Below are positions 10,701 through 20,545 of a stretch of DNA of 64,000 nucleotides, piece after piece. The stretch is from Xylophilus sp. GOD-11R. GTDB lineage: Bacteria > Pseudomonadota > Gammaproteobacteria > Burkholderiales > Burkholderiaceae_C. The stretch's first letter is position 1; each line of letters starts with the position of its first letter. The stretch is from assembly GCF_033546935.1 (NCBI RefSeq), contig NZ_CP137854.1, forward strand, positions 1,116,001-1,180,000, read 5' to 3'. A model generated the notes under the pieces. The model ran no database searches. It was not told where the DNA came from and saw nothing but the letters and a program-made list of their open reading frames with translations. The position numbers and the translations under genes are program-made.

Positions 10701-13700
10701 AGTTCGACGCCATTAAACCCCGATGCTCAGACCATACTGCGCTATCGGGTAAGGGTCGGAGTTGGTGCGGCAAATAATGCTGAGGCGATTAACCGGGCCA
10801 GTGCGCAGGCCGGTCCGATTGCGTCGAATTCGGCCTCGGCGTCGGTCCGTGTTGCGGGAGGCGTTTTATCAGACGAGGCTTTCGCTTTCGGGAAGGTCTA
10901 CCTTGACTGCCGGCGCGATGGGCAACAAGACGACGAGCACGATGTCGGTGTGCCGGGAGTTAGGCTATTTTTGGAGAACGGCACTTTCGTCGTTACGGAT
11001 GGCGAGGGTAAGTGGAGTCTTTACGGGTTGAAGCCTGTGACGCACGTGGTGCGTGTTGACCAGTCAACACTGCCGCGCGGCGCGCGACTGGAAATTCTCG
11101 ACAATCGAAATGCCGGCAATCCTGCGAGCAGGTTCCTGGACCTGGCCAAGGGTGAGTTAAACAAGGCTGATTTCCCTATCGAAAATTGTGACGATCAATC
11201 ACTAGTTGCCGAGGTCAAGGCACGTCGCACAGCAGTAGCCTTGAACGGAACCTTTGATGGAGAAGCACAAATGCGGGCGAGGCTTGATCCAGAGGGGCGG
11301 CGTGTTTCGTCCACTGACTCCAAAGCATTACCTGCAAGCGGACAGTCATCCGGGATAGGCGCTTTTCAAAACACGGGTGCCTTCGCGGCTGCCGCGGTGC
11401 CTCTTATCGCGCTTCCCGTACCGACCGTTAATACTTCTGTCGGTCGATTCGTCGGCGGACTTTCCGGTAATGGCACCTTGGGGATTGGATCCTCTGGCGC
11501 AGGAAGCTTGCCAGGAAGCGTTTTTCCGCCAATGGGCCAAGCTGGTTTGCCAACGGCTTTAGCCCAGACGGGAAATCCCGTCGGTGCGGCTTTGCCCGCA
11601 AACGCCCCTTCCCGCACATCAGCAGCTCTTGATAAGGCGCTCGTCGCGCAGGAGATGAACAAGGGCAAAGCTTCATTGGGAGATCTGCTTTCCACCGTAA
11701 CTGATGCCAGTCTAGGATTTTTGGATCTGCGAGACCACGAAACGTTAACGCAGCAATCGGTGAATGTCAGCGTTAAAGGCCCATTGGGTTCAAATTTGGG
11801 GCTTCGTTTGAATGGAGACCTCGTTGGCGAAAGCCGCATAGGCAAGAAGGCCACGCTTGAGACAAAGAGCGTCGAGGGATGGGAGTATGTTGGCGTGTTG
11901 TTAAAACCGGGCGTCAATACCCTGAATCTTCGCGCGACCGATCAGTTTGGGAACGAGCGCGGTGACGGCGAGACTATTTCGGTAACGGCGCCGGACACCA
12001 TGAGTGCGATTGAACTCAGTATTCCAGCTACTGCACGGGCGGATTTACGTACGCCCATCGTAATCAGAGTCCAGCTGCTCGACTCTTCAGGCCTGCGTGT
12101 AGGTGCGAGGACGCAGTTGACGCTCGAGGCGGACCGCGGTCGCTGGATCGACGAGGATCTGAATCCAAAAGAACCGGGTGTGCAAGTGTTCATGGAGGGC
12201 GGACAAGCTGAATTTCGCATTCTTCCGCCAGCAGAGCCGGGAACCCTCAGGATCCGAGTCAGTGCAGGTCCTTTGGTCAAAGAGGCGATGGTCAGCCTGT
12301 TGGCAGAGCTTCGCCCCATGATTGGCGTGGGTATCGTCGAGGGGGTGCTTGATTTCAGCAAGCGAGGGCATCTGCCCATCGGCGCTGTTCCCGCCGGCGC
12401 TGCTTTCGAAAGCGAACTCAGCAATTTGGGTGGGTCGGATGGCGGCATGCGCCTCGGAGCGCGATCGGCTTTCTTCCTGAAGGGAGCCGTCAAGGGGGAG
12501 TATCTTTTAACGGCGAGTTTTGACTCGGACAAACGTCATAAGGATCGTCTGTTCCGCGACATTCGGCCGGATGATTTCTACCCGATATATGGAGATTCGT
12601 CGGTTCGTGGATTCGACGCACAAAGCACGCAACGGCTGTATGTTCGGGTTGATAAAAATCGGTCTTATCTGTTGTATGGCGATTTTTCAACCACCAGCAG
12701 CAGCGAGGTTCGTAGTTTGAGCCAGACTAATCGCACATTGACTGGGCTGAGGCATGTCTATGACGACAAGGATTTGCGCGCCTCCAGCTATGTGTCGAAT
12801 ACCTCGCAGACGCAGCAGGTCGAAGAGTTTCGTGCATTGGGCACCTCCGGCCCGTACTATCTAAGTGCGTCCGGCGGCGAATTTGTCGACAACAGCGAGC
12901 AAATCGAGATAGTCGTTCGCGATAGGAATCAACCAAATATTGTTCTGCAGCGCACGCCTGTAACACGATTCGTAGATTATACCGTCGAGGCCTTGACGCG
13001 TCGTATTTTGTTCACCCGGCCTATTTCGTCGGTCGATGGCGCGATGAACCCTCAATCTATTCGTGTTACGTACGAAGTTGAGAATGGCGGCGAGAACTTC
13101 GTTGTCGCGGGGACGGACGTGCAGTTCAGGCCTGTCGACAACCTGCAGCTGGGTGTTGTGGTGAATACCGACCGTAACCCTGCAAATCGTCGAGACATGG
13201 CTGCCTTGACGGCGCTCGCACGACTTGGCGAAAGCACCACGCTAGCCGCTGAAATTGTGCGCACTCAATCGGACGAAAAACAGAATGGTGCTGCAGCGCG
13301 GGCCGAAATTCGCTACCAGCATGAAGATGTGGCCGCAGTGGCTCTCGCCTCGAAAACCTCGACAGGCTTTGACAACCCCGGGGCAACTACAAGTGCGGGG
13401 CGTTCGGACTTGAGCGCTCGAATGGAATATCGAGTCGATCCTTCACTTTCAGTGCGCGGTGAAGCGCTCTACAGCAAAGACGCTGCGACGGAGCAGAACC
13501 GAGCGGGCGCTTCGCTCACCGTTCAAAAGAAGGTCAATGAAACATTCACGGTAGAGGGCGGCCTGCGTTACGGGCAGACCAATGCAAGCTTGGGAAGCGT
13601 GTCAGGCTTCGATTACGGCAGCACATCGACCTACAACGGGTCATTCGGCGGAACCCTGGGTGCCGGCAATACGACGGCCTTGGGCGCGTTGGCGACCAAC

Positions 13701-15443
13701 ACTGACAGCCTGAATGAGCACCTCACTACGGTGAGGGCCAGAGTGATCACCAAGGTGCCCGGCATTCAAAATGCCCAGGCCTTTGTCGAAGCTGAACAGA
13801 GCGTCAATGATGGCGATCGTCACAACTTTGCGGTCGGTGCCAATTACGCCTTGACGAACAAGACTCGGGCTTACGGTAGATACGAACTTATTTCCAGCCT
13901 CTATGGGCCATTCGAGGCAGGGGATTCCCGTGTGAACAACACCGGCATCCTGGGTATTGAAAGTGCCTACATGGACGGCGGCCGCATCTATAACGAGTAT
14001 CGGTTGGCCAATTCCATTGATGGCCGCGCAGCGGTTGCGGCTTTGGGCGTTCGTAACACCTATTCTCTAACTCCGAGGATTCGCGTTACCGGTGGGGTTG
14101 AGCACACTCGCAATTTGAGCAGTGCCAGCAACAGCGTCAATAACGGCACCGGGCATGCAAGCCTGTTGGGTGAATCGACCGCGGTGACGGGCGGTGTCGA
14201 ATATTTGCTGGATCAACTCAAGGCAAGCGCCATTTTGGAAGGTCGCAATGGCTCGGATTCCGACACCCTGCTCTTCAGTGGTGGTGTCGCTTATAAGGTG
14301 AACCCGGAAATCAGCTTGCTGGCGCGCTCGGTTTTCAGTGATAGCAAAGGGCAAGGTTCGAGCAGTGGCAACGAACGCCGTCTGCACCGTCACCAGATCG
14401 GGGTCGCTTACCGGCCGGTCGATTCCAATAAGTGGAATGCATTGGCGCGTTACGAGCACAAAGCGGAAGAGATCGTGGGCTCCGGAATTTCTTCTGGCGC
14501 CGCCATAGGCGCCAATTTCAGCGGGGCGACGTTGCCAGGGAAATACCTGACGGACATCTTTTCAACCCACGTCAACTTCAATCCTCAGCGTGGCACGTAC
14601 CTGAGCTCTCGCTATGCAGCGAAGGTGAGTCATGCCGATGACGGGAATCTCGCCAGTCGATATTGGGCGCAGCTGCTGCATGGTCGCATCACCCACGATC
14701 TCGGCCGTGACTGGGATATTGGCCTACAGGCCGGAGTGCTGCGTGGTCATGGTGGCGCCGCTCAGAAGACTTGGGGTGCCGAGGTCGGTTACCAGGTCTA
14801 TCGAGACATCTGGCTCTCAGGTGGCTACAACTTCATCGGCTTGACAGACCGTGATCTGGCGGCGAATGAATACATCAGTGAGGGCCCGTATTTGCGCATG
14901 CGGATGAAGTTTGATGAAACCAGCTTGGGATTTGCCTCGGTGGACAGTTCGGTTGCAGCAGACCCCGTCGCTGGCGTGGCGGTCGTGCCCGAATCTCGGG
15001 TTCGGGATACTGACGCCCCGGCATTGGAAATTTCCAGTCGCCTTGGTCATGGCGTCGAAGCCGATCAGACGGAGTCCACGGTGTTGGATTCCGATTCGAT
15101 TTTCGATGAGGGATCGGCAAATTTGAAAGCGGGAAGTTTGGCAACGCTGGACATCTTTGCCACGCGGGTGGAAGGACTGCCGACCGACGCTGTCTTGCGC
15201 ATCATCGACAAAGATATGGGTCGCCCGTCTGCCAAGTGGGACCTTCAAAAGAACAAGGAGTTGATGGCGGCTCGGGCAAAACGGCTGAAGACCTATTTGG
15301 CGAGTCGGGGGGTCGCGACGCAACGCATACAAACCGATGGTCCGAGCGAAAAGCCGACAGGGCTCGTCAATGGGCGGGAGACGGAGACTTTCTGGGTTCT
15401 TCGGGTACAGGGGGTCGACTCGCAAGTTTCCCAACTGCATTGA
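7794..15443 (+). CDS. Giant surface protein: DUF11 repeats, SdrD-like domain, beta-barrel, OmpA-like tail
   Basis: 2549 aa, starting at GTG 7794 after GAGG. Approximate layout: signal peptide 1-42; Ig/DUF11-like modules 45-725, with an Asp/Asn-rich stretch near 540 (DPDPDGDGNPNNN) that may bind calcium; a carboxypeptidase-regulatory-like domain 725-895; a canonical DUF11 module 895-1025; an SdrD-B/Cna-B-like domain 1025-1150 (GKVYLDCRRDGQQD, GVPGVRLFLENG); a low-complexity linker; Ig-like domains 1300-1520. From about 1520 to 2390 alternating amphipathic strands and aromatic girdle residues (YPIYGDSS, SYLLYGDFST) indicate a very large outer-membrane beta-barrel. The last 120 residues resemble an OmpA C-terminal domain (NKELMAARAKRLKTYLASRG), but the usual peptidoglycan-binding Asp motif is not recognisable. 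Likely an outer-membrane surface structure or exporter; function unknown. The three-gene cluster is more AT-rich than its neighbours. Confidence 0.85.
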   Translation: MIPLAIKISVNWRKPRWPTTAGLTSLLFLLPLFSGNGYAAPALAGAAMRTIATAAYIPPGQFQSESVISNPVDATVSPVEAMLLTNSQEVIRPPGSGVLLSHLLTNTGNVASTYRLDLQTAAASCSNTASLGAVKLVRDTNSNGVQDGADTVLNLSPPSTITLQPAESTALLVIAEVPRISDGMACLRLTATSTLQNISASNVDAITIGHGAVMVLTKSAYHDGPVIAGKTVAHFDIQATNIGGENAQAVGRSAPALRPVIVDGLPSEMLLLRDVLPRGTHYVPESLQTSTANAVRLYRRPGDPELSYRTVEDRDAIEVAIGLNSSVAPAASIAMQFDALVSQNAPTTIVNLGQSYFFDGAANVESASNPVVLAVGKGLIGIAKESNVPSVDSDQLGKLTSVLNIQFKIKVKNYSDGWLYNVQAIDVMEGLESNQFGRFTASATPGEGEYTIVPGSVRVVSGEGVSANGEFNGTSSRKNLFLSGGKLAPDAMAVVQFDVRVNSLGRIAGIENTATAVASILGGSDGSSDVQDESVDGQDPDPDGDGNPNNNASSTLVQTKVAHLKIKKSASLPRRIDLGVYELDYVIRVENDGSISAPNIRVVDNLSCTFPGQEAGGHVSSWSLVGAPIMRNNILAGSAGFTGRASCNQQQIASSDPRNFPSDLSLILTDGNRPLAPGQVEEVAFTVRLVMNDDAAQARTAISNKAWVASLKENVVATNPTLVIAATAATATALVVDPQGIVYDAGSRKAIAGALVTYVRRSCPLGLAGPIVPDEIYGGESGNYVFNENGSVSMTTGSSGAYQFFLKSPPISSVCNYEISVKPPAGSAYVSPSQLIAAAPGTFSRCGAVVSNVNAPAEKDSTEYFNSVASGVYSTGRLCEVFNNHIPLDPGNVRGLVLRKEASKRQVELGDFLEYALTLINKTGSPINGFEFIDKLPIGFAYVPGSASLDGRISNNPLGGSGPDLKFVQSSTPLNPDAQTILRYRVRVGVGAANNAEAINRASAQAGPIASNSASASVRVAGGVLSDEAFAFGKVYLDCRRDGQQDDEHDVGVPGVRLFLENGTFVVTDGEGKWSLYGLKPVTHVVRVDQSTLPRGARLEILDNRNAGNPASRFLDLAKGELNKADFPIENCDDQSLVAEVKARRTAVALNGTFDGEAQMRARLDPEGRRVSSTDSKALPASGQSSGIGAFQNTGAFAAAAVPLIALPVPTVNTSVGRFVGGLSGNGTLGIGSSGAGSLPGSVFPPMGQAGLPTALAQTGNPVGAALPANAPSRTSAALDKALVAQEMNKGKASLGDLLSTVTDASLGFLDLRDHETLTQQSVNVSVKGPLGSNLGLRLNGDLVGESRIGKKATLETKSVEGWEYVGVLLKPGVNTLNLRATDQFGNERGDGETISVTAPDTMSAIELSIPATARADLRTPIVIRVQLLDSSGLRVGARTQLTLEADRGRWIDEDLNPKEPGVQVFMEGGQAEFRILPPAEPGTLRIRVSAGPLVKEAMVSLLAELRPMIGVGIVEGVLDFSKRGHLPIGAVPAGAAFESELSNLGGSDGGMRLGARSAFFLKGAVKGEYLLTASFDSDKRHKDRLFRDIRPDDFYPIYGDSSVRGFDAQSTQRLYVRVDKNRSYLLYGDFSTTSSSEVRSLSQTNRTLTGLRHVYDDKDLRASSYVSNTSQTQQVEEFRALGTSGPYYLSASGGEFVDNSEQIEIVVRDRNQPNIVLQRTPVTRFVDYTVEALTRRILFTRPISSVDGAMNPQSIRVTYEVENGGENFVVAGTDVQFRPVDNLQLGVVVNTDRNPANRRDMAALTALARLGESTTLAAEIVRTQSDEKQNGAAARAEIRYQHEDVAAVALASKTSTGFDNPGATTSAGRSDLSARMEYRVDPSLSVRGEALYSKDAATEQNRAGASLTVQKKVNETFTVEGGLRYGQTNASLGSVSGFDYGSTSTYNGSFGGTLGAGNTTALGALATNTDSLNEHLTTVRARVITKVPGIQNAQAFVEAEQSVNDGDRHNFAVGANYALTNKTRAYGRYELISSLYGPFEAGDSRVNNTGILGIESAYMDGGRIYNEYRLANSIDGRAAVAALGVRNTYSLTPRIRVTGGVEHTRNLSSASNSVNNGTGHASLLGESTAVTGGVEYLLDQLKASAILEGRNGSDSDTLLFSGGVAYKVNPEISLLARSVFSDSKGQGSSSGNERRLHRHQIGVAYRPVDSNKWNALARYEHKAEEIVGSGISSGAAIGANFSGATLPGKYLTDIFSTHVNFNPQRGTYLSSRYAAKVSHADDGNLASRYWAQLLHGRITHDLGRDWDIGLQAGVLRGHGGAAQKTWGAEVGYQVYRDIWLSGGYNFIGLTDRDLAANEYISEGPYLRMRMKFDETSLGFASVDSSVAADPVAGVAVVPESRVRDTDAPALEISSRLGHGVEADQTESTVLDSDSIFDEGSANLKAGSLATLDIFATRVEGLPTDAVLRIIDKDMGRPSAKWDLQKNKELMAARAKRLKTYLASRGVATQRIQTDGPSEKPTGLVNGRETETFWVLRVQGVDSQVSQLH

Positions 15444-15459
15444 GACGTTGCCCCAAGCC

Positions 15460-16386
15460 TTATGACTGGTTTGCGGCCGCTTTCTCCGACGACATGCGTT
15501 CCCGGATCCACTCCTTGAATGCTGAAAGTGCTGGCGTGTCGCCCCCGTTGGCCGGCGATACCAGGTAATAGGCTCGCTCCACAGGGGGCAATGCCGAACT
15601 GGCTAATACCAACTGGCCGACGTCGATTTCTTCTTGCACCAGCATGCGGGGAACCAGCGCGATGCCCATTCCATGCGCCGCCGCTGCGACTGTCATGGAG
15701 AACAGCTCATAGCGTGGGCCTTCCAGGGCGCCAGGTGCGGTTACGCCCAAGGCGGCGAACCAGCGTTGCCAAGCCGTAGGCCGAGTGCTTTGCTGCAGTA
15801 ATGGCAGGCGAGCCAGACGGGTCGGGTGCAAGGGAAGTTTTTCGTCGGGCAAGAATCGTGGGCTGCATACCGGGACGACGTTTTCGTCCATGAGGTGTTC
15901 AGCCAAGGTCCCTGGCCAGTGGGCCACTTGTTCCGGAGTTCCTGCGAACAGCGCGGCATCGAATCCCGAGTCTTCGAAAATGAATGAACGGGTGCGGGTT
16001 TCGATGTGGACCGTGATGCCGGGATGCAATTGCGCAAGCGCCGGTAGGCGTGGAATAAGCCAGCGGGTGGCAAAGGTCGGGACAGCCGCGAGCGAAATGC
16101 CGCCGCCTCGGCCTCGACCGGTCATCAGATCCAGCGTGTCTTGCTCGAGACCCTGCAAGCTCCTGCTGATCTGGCGGCTGTACTGCAGTCCTGCGGGCGT
16201 CAATGCGACCCCGTGGCGAGTCCTTCGAAATACCGGCAAACCGAGAAACTGTTCGAGCGCTGATATTTGCCGGGAAACCGCGCTTTGCGTCATGGAGAGC
16301 TCCTCAGCTGCCCGTGTGTAACTGCGGTGCCGGGCCGCAGCTTCGAAACAGGCGAGGGCCTGCGTAGAGGGGATTTTTCGGCGCAT
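15460..16386 (-). CDS. LysR-family regulator next to glutaryl-CoA dehydrogenase
   Basis: 308-aa LysR-type transcription factor of the GcvA-like branch. The N-terminal helix-turn-helix is clear ([20 protein letters not shown], then [19 protein letters not shown]), followed by a type-2 periplasmic-binding-protein fold for a small effector. It is transcribed away from gcdH, with 191 bp between the two start codons. This arrangement is typical for LysR regulators that activate the neighbouring gene, so it probably responds to glutarate or glutaryl-CoA-related metabolites; that is inference. The shared intergenic region contains the inverted repeat GGAA-N7-TTCC at 16449-16463, a possible binding site. 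Its 3' end faces the end of the 2549-aa gene 16 bp away. Confidence 0.9.
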   Translation of the reverse strand: MRRKIPSTQALACFEAAARHRSYTRAAEELSMTQSAVSRQISALEQFLGLPVFRRTRHGVALTPAGLQYSRQISRSLQGLEQDTLDLMTGRGRGGGISLAAVPTFATRWLIPRLPALAQLHPGITVHIETRTRSFIFEDSGFDAALFAGTPEQVAHWPGTLAEHLMDENVVPVCSPRFLPDEKLPLHPTRLARLPLLQQSTRPTAWQRWFAALGVTAPGALEGPRYELFSMTVAAAAHGMGIALVPRMLVQEEIDVGQLVLASSALPPVERAYYLVSPANGGDTPALSAFKEWIRERMSSEKAAANQS

Positions 16387-16577
16387 GGTTCAGACGAGCA
16401 AAAGAGTGCGAAAAAGGCGGATTTGTGAACCGGTCCGCCCGCGAGTTTGGAACCAAGTATTCCATTTCCTCATTTCTGCGTGTCCGTTTTTCGTTTGCTT
16501 GCGCTCCGGTGCGACCGATACGATGGCTGTTGGCAATCATCCAAGCAGTGCCTGCACCTCAAGTATCTGGAGACCTC

Positions 16578-17777
16578 ATGACCGCATCTCGTGCCGCCTT
16601 CCACTGGGAAGATCCATTTCTGCTCGACCAGCAACTCAGTGACGACGAACGCATGGTCCGCGACGCCGCTGCCGCCTATTGCCAGGACAAACTAGCGCCG
16701 CGCGTACTCGACGCTTTCCGCCATGAAAAGACCGATCCGGCGATTTTTCGGGAAATGGGTGAGCTCGGCCTTTTGGGGCCGACCATTCCGGAGCAGTACG
16801 GCGGCCCTGGCCTGAACTATGTGGCCTACGGACTGATCGGGCGCGAGGTGGAGCGTGTCGATTCCGGCTATCGCTCGATGATGAGCGTGCAGAGTTCGCT
16901 GGTCATGGTGCCGATCTTCGAGTTCGGCACCGAGGCCCAGCGCCAGAAATACCTGCCCAAGCTGGCGACCGGCGAATGGATCGGTTGCTTCGGCCTGACC
17001 GAGCCGGACCACGGCTCCGATCCGGGCAGCATGGCGACGCGCGCCAAGAAGGTCGCCGGCGGATACGAACTGCGCGGCAGCAAGATGTGGATCAGCAACA
17101 GCCCGATCGCCGACGTGTTCGTGGTCTGGGCCAAGGAGGTCAGCGAAGGTGGTGCGGTCGGACCGATCCGAGGTTTCGTGCTTGAGAAGGGCATGAAGGG
17201 ATTGAGCGCGCCGGCCATCCACGGAAAAGTGGGGCTGCGTGCCTCGATCACCGGTGAAATTGTGATGGACGGCGTTTTTGTGCCGGAAGAAAACGCGTTT
17301 CCTGAAGTCCAGGGCTTGAAGGGCCCGTTCACCTGCCTGAACAGTGCTCGTTACGGCATCGCCTGGGGTGCTTTGGGCGCGGCCGAAGATTGCTGGATGC
17401 GGGCGCGCCAGTATGTGCTGGACAGAAAACAGTTCGGGCGCCCGCTGGCGGCCAACCAGCTGATCCAGAAGAAGCTTGCCGACATGCAGACCGAGATCGC
17501 CCTGGGCCTGCAGGGGTGCCTGCGACTCGGCCGGATGAAGGACGAGGGCACGGCAGCGGTGGAGATCACCTCGATTCTCAAGCGCAATTCGTGCGGCAAG
17601 TCGCTGGATATCGCCCGGATGGCCCGTGACATGATGGGCGGCAACGGCATCAGCGACGAGTTCGGCGTGGCACGCCATCTGGTCAACCTGGAGGTGGTGA
17701 ACACCTACGAAGGTACGCACGACGTGCATGCCCTGATTCTGGGTCGCGCACAGACCGGGATTGCCGCCTTCAGCTGA
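16578..17777 (+). CDS. gcdH: glutaryl-CoA dehydrogenase
   Basis: FAD enzyme that oxidises and decarboxylates glutaryl-CoA to crotonyl-CoA, the last dedicated step of lysine, tryptophan and odd dicarboxylate breakdown. 399 aa from ATG 16578, chosen over an upstream in-frame extension because a ribosome binding site (GGAGAC) precedes it and family members start there. Hallmarks: [22 protein letters not shown], a substrate-side [19 protein letters not shown] loop, and the catalytic Glu in [10 protein letters not shown] near the C-terminus. Divergent from the LysR gene and followed 72 bp later by a CoA-transferase, a pair common in Burkholderiales. No defects seen. Confidence 0.95.
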   Translation: MTASRAAFHWEDPFLLDQQLSDDERMVRDAAAAYCQDKLAPRVLDAFRHEKTDPAIFREMGELGLLGPTIPEQYGGPGLNYVAYGLIGREVERVDSGYRSMMSVQSSLVMVPIFEFGTEAQRQKYLPKLATGEWIGCFGLTEPDHGSDPGSMATRAKKVAGGYELRGSKMWISNSPIADVFVVWAKEVSEGGAVGPIRGFVLEKGMKGLSAPAIHGKVGLRASITGEIVMDGVFVPEENAFPEVQGLKGPFTCLNSARYGIAWGALGAAEDCWMRARQYVLDRKQFGRPLAANQLIQKKLADMQTEIALGLQGCLRLGRMKDEGTAAVEITSILKRNSCGKSLDIARMARDMMGGNGISDEFGVARHLVNLEVVNTYEGTHDVHALILGRAQTGIAAFS

Positions 17778-17849
17778 TTCGCGATGGTGGCCGCGGCACG
17801 CGCCCAAACGGCGCGTGTCGCCTGTTCGATTTCTGGAGGAGACATTCGG

Positions 17850-19097
17850 GTGACAGCATTAACCTCGCACGAAGGCGCATTGGCGGGCATCAAGGTACTG
17901 GATCTGTCGCGCGTGCTGGCCGGTCCGTGGTGCACGCAGACGCTCGCGGATCTGGGCGCCGACGTCGTGAAGATCGAGCGTCCGGTGGCGGGCGACGACA
18001 CCCGTCATTGGGGGCCGCCCTTTCTCCGCGATGCACAGGGCGATGCCACTCCGCAGGCCGCTTATTTCGCCTGCTGCAATCGCAACAAACGATCGGTCAC
18101 CATCGACATCGCGACATCCGACGGCCAGGCGATCCTGCGCCGGATGGCCGCCGATTCGGACGTGGTGGTGGAGAACTTCAAAGTGGGTGGCCTGAAGGCC
18201 TATGGGCTCGACTACGAGAGCTTGCGTACCGTCAATCCGCGGCTCGTGTATTGCTCGGTGACCGGGTTCGGGCAGGATGGGCCTTATGCCCGCCGTGCCG
18301 GCTACGACCTGATGGTGCAGGCGATGAGCGGGATGATGAGCATCACCGGTCGCGGTGACGACGTGCCCGGGGGCGGCCCGCAGCGGGTCGGTGTGGCCTT
18401 GACCGACACGTTCACCGGCATGTATGCGGCAACCGCCATTCTGGCGGCGCTTCATGCCAGGCAACGCACCGGGCGCGGCCAATACATCGATATGGCCTTG
18501 CTCGATGTAGGCATGGCGATCCTGGCCAACCAGTCCACCGGGTACCTGAATTCCGGTGATGTGCCCAAGCGCCAGGGAAACACCCACCCCAGCCTGGCCC
18601 CTTATCAGGACTTTCCGACGGCCGACGGCGCGATGCTGCTGGCGATCGGCAACGACGGTCAGTTTGCGCGGTTTTGCGATGCGCTCGACCGCAAGGAGTG
18701 GAGCGTCGATCCCCGCTATGCCACCAATGTCGCGCGGGTGCGCCATCGTGCGACCCTGATTCCGATGATGGAGGAGCTGACCCGCACCCGGTCGACGGCG
18801 TACTGGATCACGCTGTTCGAGGACAAAGCCGTGCCTTGTGGTCCGATCAACGACATCGGGCAGGCGTTTGCCGACCCGCAGGTCCAGGCGCGCGGACTGG
18901 CCCAGCAACTGGCTCGTGACGCCGACGACGGGATCGACGAGATAGCCACTATCGCCAGCCCGATGCGACTGTCGGAGCATCCGCCGGTGCTTCGCTTCGC
19001 ACCGCCGAGCCTGGGGCAGCATACCGACGAGGTTTTGACCGAACTCGGGCTGGACGCCGGCGAAATCTCCCGTCTGCGAAAGGCCGCGGTGGTGTGA
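17850..19097 (+). CDS. Class III (CaiB/BaiF) CoA-transferase
   Basis: 415-aa family III CoA-transferase. The GTG at 17850 is preferred because GGAGGAGA lies 8 bp upstream and the conserved LAGIKVLDLSRVLAGPWCTQ begins soon after; an ATG at 17784 would add 22 unlikely residues. The catalytic Asp is in GYDLMVQAMSGMM. Its place after gcdH suggests succinyl-CoA:glutarate CoA-transferase activity, as for the mammalian SUGCT homologue, which would feed free glutarate into the dehydrogenase. The substrate is inferred from context; the family call is secure. Confidence 0.9.
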   Translation: MTALTSHEGALAGIKVLDLSRVLAGPWCTQTLADLGADVVKIERPVAGDDTRHWGPPFLRDAQGDATPQAAYFACCNRNKRSVTIDIATSDGQAILRRMAADSDVVVENFKVGGLKAYGLDYESLRTVNPRLVYCSVTGFGQDGPYARRAGYDLMVQAMSGMMSITGRGDDVPGGGPQRVGVALTDTFTGMYAATAILAALHARQRTGRGQYIDMALLDVGMAILANQSTGYLNSGDVPKRQGNTHPSLAPYQDFPTADGAMLLAIGNDGQFARFCDALDRKEWSVDPRYATNVARVRHRATLIPMMEELTRTRSTAYWITLFEDKAVPCGPINDIGQAFADPQVQARGLAQQLARDADDGIDEIATIASPMRLSEHPPVLRFAPPSLGQHTDEVLTELGLDAGEISRLRKAAVV

Positions 19098-19185
19098 GCT
19101 TTCGCGCTTGGCCTTGATCCCGAGACTGGGTCACCCTGGCGGGTGACCCGATCGATCCTGGTCCGCCGGTCAGCTGGCCGGCCGA

Positions 19186-20349
19186 TCAGCGTCGGCGCAG
19201 ACGGCGCTTCGCATCGGCACGGCCCATGGCAATTCGGACGGCGATCTGAAGGACCGCGAGGGTTCCGTAGACAGCCGCCTTTTGCTGCCAAGTCGGACCG
19301 CGCGCCCCGTGGCCGTGCAAGGCGTTCGAACTCGGTGGAGCGTTCGGCTCTTGCGACGAGGTCACCAGCGCTTGCTGCCGTGAACTAGCAGGTGACGCGG
19401 CGGTCGGAGACGCCATCGTCCCCGACGACGCTTGTTTGGTCGGCACTCCCGAAGCCGACGCCCCTGCCGCCCCGGACGAGCGCACCGCCTGTGTGCCGGC
19501 GTGCCCCGACCGCGAGCCATGTTCATTCGCAAACACCCAGGTGAACTCCGCACCCAGCAGGAAAATCTGCGCGGAGTAATAGACCCAGACGAGCAGCACG
19601 ATGATCGACCCGGCAGCCGCGTACGACGAAGCGACACTGGTCTTTCCGACGTAGAGCCCGATCAGCAGCTTGCCGACTTCGAACAGAACGGCCGTGACGC
19701 CCGCGCCCACCCACACATCACGCCACGCGATGCGCGCCTGCGGCATGAGTTTGTAGATCATGGCAAAGAGCAGCGTGGTGATGCCCAGCGAAATGCCGAG
19801 GTTCAACAACTGCAGCGCGATGGCCCATCCGGGAATGATGCCTCCCGCCCATCGCCCGACGACAGCCACGCCTGCGCTCACGACCAGCGAGACCATCAGG
19901 AGGAACGCCAGGCCCAAGATCAGGCCGAAGGACAGAAGACGAGCCTTCAGCGTTCCCATCAGTCCCGACTTGGCGTTCTGTGGAACCTGCCATATGCGGT
20001 CGAGCGCAGACTGGAGCTCGCCGAAAACGGTGGTGGCACCGACGATGAGCACCACGATGCTGATGCCGCCCGCGACCAGCCCGTCGGCCGGCTTGCTCGC
20101 GCTTTTGATCAACCCCTGGATCGCGATGGCGCCGTCGTAACCGAGCAAACCCTGCAACTGGGCCACGATCTCGCCCTGAACCGCTTCACGACCGAAGACC
20201 GCGCCGGCCACAGCGATCACGATGAGCAGCAATGGTGCCAGTGAAAAAACGGTGTAGTAGGCAATCGCGGCGCCCATGCTGGGCGCGTAGTCGTCCGACC
20301 AAGCGCTGACCGACTTGCGCGCCAGATCGAAAAAACGTTTGAAATGCAT
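19186..20349 (-). CDS. YihY/BrkB-family inner-membrane protein
   Basis: 387-aa membrane protein of the YihY (formerly RNase BN/BrkB) family, physiological function unresolved. Conserved features: SMGAAIAYYTVFSLAPLLLI at the first membrane span, a region of about six spans, and the final YYSAQIFLLGAEFTWVFA. The start at 20349 (MHFKRFF) is chosen over ATG 20373 because a strong AGGGGGG site lies just upstream of it. The last 110 residues are a Ser/Ala/Gly-rich low-complexity tail ending in one more hydrophobic stretch and a basic RRLRRR end; such tails vary between species. It stands alone between convergent and divergent neighbours. Confidence 0.9.
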   Translation of the reverse strand: MHFKRFFDLARKSVSAWSDDYAPSMGAAIAYYTVFSLAPLLLIVIAVAGAVFGREAVQGEIVAQLQGLLGYDGAIAIQGLIKSASKPADGLVAGGISIVVLIVGATTVFGELQSALDRIWQVPQNAKSGLMGTLKARLLSFGLILGLAFLLMVSLVVSAGVAVVGRWAGGIIPGWAIALQLLNLGISLGITTLLFAMIYKLMPQARIAWRDVWVGAGVTAVLFEVGKLLIGLYVGKTSVASSYAAAGSIIVLLVWVYYSAQIFLLGAEFTWVFANEHGSRSGHAGTQAVRSSGAAGASASGVPTKQASSGTMASPTAASPASSRQQALVTSSQEPNAPPSSNALHGHGARGPTWQQKAAVYGTLAVLQIAVRIAMGRADAKRRLRRR

Positions 20350-20545
20350 GTGTCCCCCCTGCTGTTCGGTCATTGTTGGCGCTTACCGATGTGAAGCTTT
20401 GCGCGCTTTTTGTTTCTTCGTGTAGGTCAGCGACGATGAACGTCCCACTGCGCTGGACGCGTCAGACCATCGGCGTGTTTTCCTACAAACCCGGCGCATT
20501 CGCATCACTAGCGTCGACGTTTGATCGACAAGGTAAGGAGTGATC

